This document shows, one piece after another, positions 5,743 to 6,852 of a stretch of DNA of 6,852 nt (positions within the stretch are counted from its first letter, which is position 1; each line of letters begins with the position of its first letter). Location: positions 1 through 6,852 of the forward strand of contig JAPLOT010000096.1 in assembly GCA_026400595.1 (NCBI GenBank). The letters run 5' to 3'. Under the pieces are notes generated by a model. It saw only the letters and a program-made list of their open reading frames with translations. It was not told the DNA's origin and did not search any database. Source of the DNA: Alphaproteobacteria bacterium. Its GTDB lineage: Bacteria; Pseudomonadota; Alphaproteobacteria; Rhizobiales; Aestuariivirgaceae. The translations under genes were made by a program, and so were the position numbers.

Positions 5743-6852
5743 GTGCCGAAGCAACCCATCGTCATCATCGGAGCGGGCGTCGGGGGCCTGTCGGCAGCGG
5801 CACTGCTCGCGGCGCGTGGAGAGCCGGTTCTTGTCCTCGAGCGTGCCGCAACCCCCGGCGGCAAGATGCGGCAGATCAAGGTCGGTGATGCGGCGATCGA
5901 TGGCGGCCCGACCGTCTTCACCATGCGCTGGGTCTTCGACGACATCTTTGCCGCGGCCGGCAGCAGGCTTGTGGACCATCTCGCGCTCACCAGGCTCGAC
6001 ATTCTGGCCCGCCATGCCTGGGGTCCCTCCCAGCGCCTCGATCTCTTCGCCGACGTCCGGCGCTCGGCCGACGCGGTGGCCTCCCTCTCCGGAGCCGAAG
6101 AGGGGCGCCGGTTCCTCAGCTTCTGCGCCGAGTCCCGGCGCATCTACGACACCTTACGCAAGCCCTTTCTGATGTCGCAGCGGCCCGATCCGGTGAAACT
6201 GGCGACCGCCAACGGCCTCGGCGGCATGACCGGCATGTTGCGCATCAATCCCTTCGAGAAGATGTGGACCGCGCTGGGCCGGCATTTCACCGACCCGCGG
6301 CTGCGCCAGCTCTTCGGGCGATATGCGACCTATTGCGGGTCGTCGCCATTCGAGGCTCCGGCGACGCTGATGCTGGTAGCCCACGTCGAGCAGGAAGGTG
6401 TCTGGTCGGTTGCGGGCGGCATGCATCGCCTGGCCCGGGCGCTTGAATCGCTCGCCGCAGGGCAAGGTGCGGCGTTCCGCTACGGAGCGGAGGTATGCGG
6501 CATCGAGACGAACGGCGGGCGCGTTTCGGCGGTGAAGCTGGCGACCGGCGAGGTCATCTCCTGCAGCGAAGTCATCGCCAATTGCGACGCAAATGCGCTG
6601 GCCGCGGCGCTCCTTGGACCTGCTGCTGCCCGTGTGGTCGGTCAGGTGGCGCCGCCGGAACGCTCGCTCTCGGCCGTGTTCTGGACGGTACGGGCCCAGT
6701 CGACCGGCTTTCCCCTGACGCGCCACAACGTCTTCTTCTCGGATGACTATGCGGCCGAGTTCCGCGCCCTGCGCCACACCGTACCAGATGATCCCACCGT
6801 CTACATCTGCGCACAGGACCGCGACAACGCCATCAGCGGCACGGAACGCCTG
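5743..6852 (+). CDS. crtD: 1-hydroxycarotenoid 3,4-desaturase (methoxyneurosporene dehydrogenase), partial
   Basis: CrtD is a flavoprotein of the CrtI family that introduces the C3-C4 double bond into 1-hydroxy (or 1-methoxy) acyclic carotenoids. The frame is open from the GTG at 5743 to the window's end (370 codons of about 490-500), so the C-terminal FAD/substrate part is missing. The N-terminus has the dinucleotide fold IVIIGAGVGGLSAAALLA (GAGVGG at 10-15, acidic Glu33 at the end of the second strand), then GGKMR (about 39-43), DGGPTVFTM (about 53-61) and, near residue 225, WSVAGGMHRLARAL. The DGGPTVFTM region and the divergent position beside crtE favour CrtD over phytoene desaturase CrtI. 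The upstream in-frame TGA at 5701-5703 leaves GTG 5743 as the only plausible start; GCGGGG just before it is a modest ribosome site. No lesion is seen. In relatives crtC usually follows, outside this window. Confidence 0.9.
   Translation, partial: MPKQPIVIIGAGVGGLSAAALLAARGEPVLVLERAATPGGKMRQIKVGDAAIDGGPTVFTMRWVFDDIFAAAGSRLVDHLALTRLDILARHAWGPSQRLDLFADVRRSADAVASLSGAEEGRRFLSFCAESRRIYDTLRKPFLMSQRPDPVKLATANGLGGMTGMLRINPFEKMWTALGRHFTDPRLRQLFGRYATYCGSSPFEAPATLMLVAHVEQEGVWSVAGGMHRLARALESLAAGQGAAFRYGAEVCGIETNGGRVSAVKLATGEVISCSEVIANCDANALAAALLGPAAARVVGQVAPPERSLSAVFWTVRAQSTGFPLTRHNVFFSDDYAAEFRALRHTVPDDPTVYICAQDRDNAISGTERL

Noticed and set aside
5664..6172. Several frames opposite or offset to the start of crtD (5664-6143 minus, 5333-6172 plus, 6154-6777 minus)
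   Set aside because: The frame from GTG 5743 encodes an unbroken CrtD with an FAD fold through to the window end, so these are shadows.

Overview
This window is part of a photosynthesis gene cluster from a purple (bacteriochlorophyll a) proteobacterium, most likely an alphaproteobacterium. Evidence: GC-rich DNA; the gene order crtD / crtE-crtF-bchC-bchX-bchY-bchZ, which is the core of the classic crt-bch superoperon of Rhodobacter and relatives; and TGT-N12-ACA operators of the PpsR/CrtJ type in front of the operons. Genus cannot be fixed from the sequence alone.

Layout. From 5633 down to 1, all genes are on the minus strand: crtE (4764-5633), a broken crtF (3833-4767), bchC (2777-3715), bchX (1782-2780), bchY (230-1774) and the first 66 codons of bchZ (1-198). 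Genes are tightly packed: crtE/crtF overlap by 4 bp (GTGA), bchC/bchX overlap by 4 bp (ATGA), bchX/bchY are 7 bp apart and bchY/bchZ 31 bp apart. On the plus strand, crtD starts at 5743 and runs off the right edge. Two short intergenic regions, 3716-3832 (upstream of bchC) and 5634-5742 (between crtE and crtD), carry all the recognisable regulatory signals. In each, two 18-bp PpsR-like sites lie exactly 8 bp apart and overlap a TTGACA -35 box. There is no gene-free stretch over 300 bases, and no RNA gene, mobile element or CRISPR array was seen.

How the genes work together. BchX (reductase) with BchY and BchZ (catalytic core) form chlorophyllide a oxidoreductase, which reduces ring B. BchC oxidises the C3 hydroxyethyl side chain to acetyl. 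CrtE makes geranylgeranyl diphosphate for carotenoids and the pigment tail. CrtD and CrtF belong to the acyclic (spheroidene/spirilloxanthin-type) carotenoid branch.

The main surprise is crtF. Its N-terminal and C-terminal parts are both recognisable but lie in different frames, and the usual middle segment of roughly 60-75 residues is missing at about 4360-4368. The gene looks inactivated by an internal deletion while all neighbours are intact, which predicts unmethylated hydroxy-carotenoids unless another methyltransferase compensates. bchC has its own promoter immediately downstream, which would shield bchCXYZ from polar effects of the lesion.
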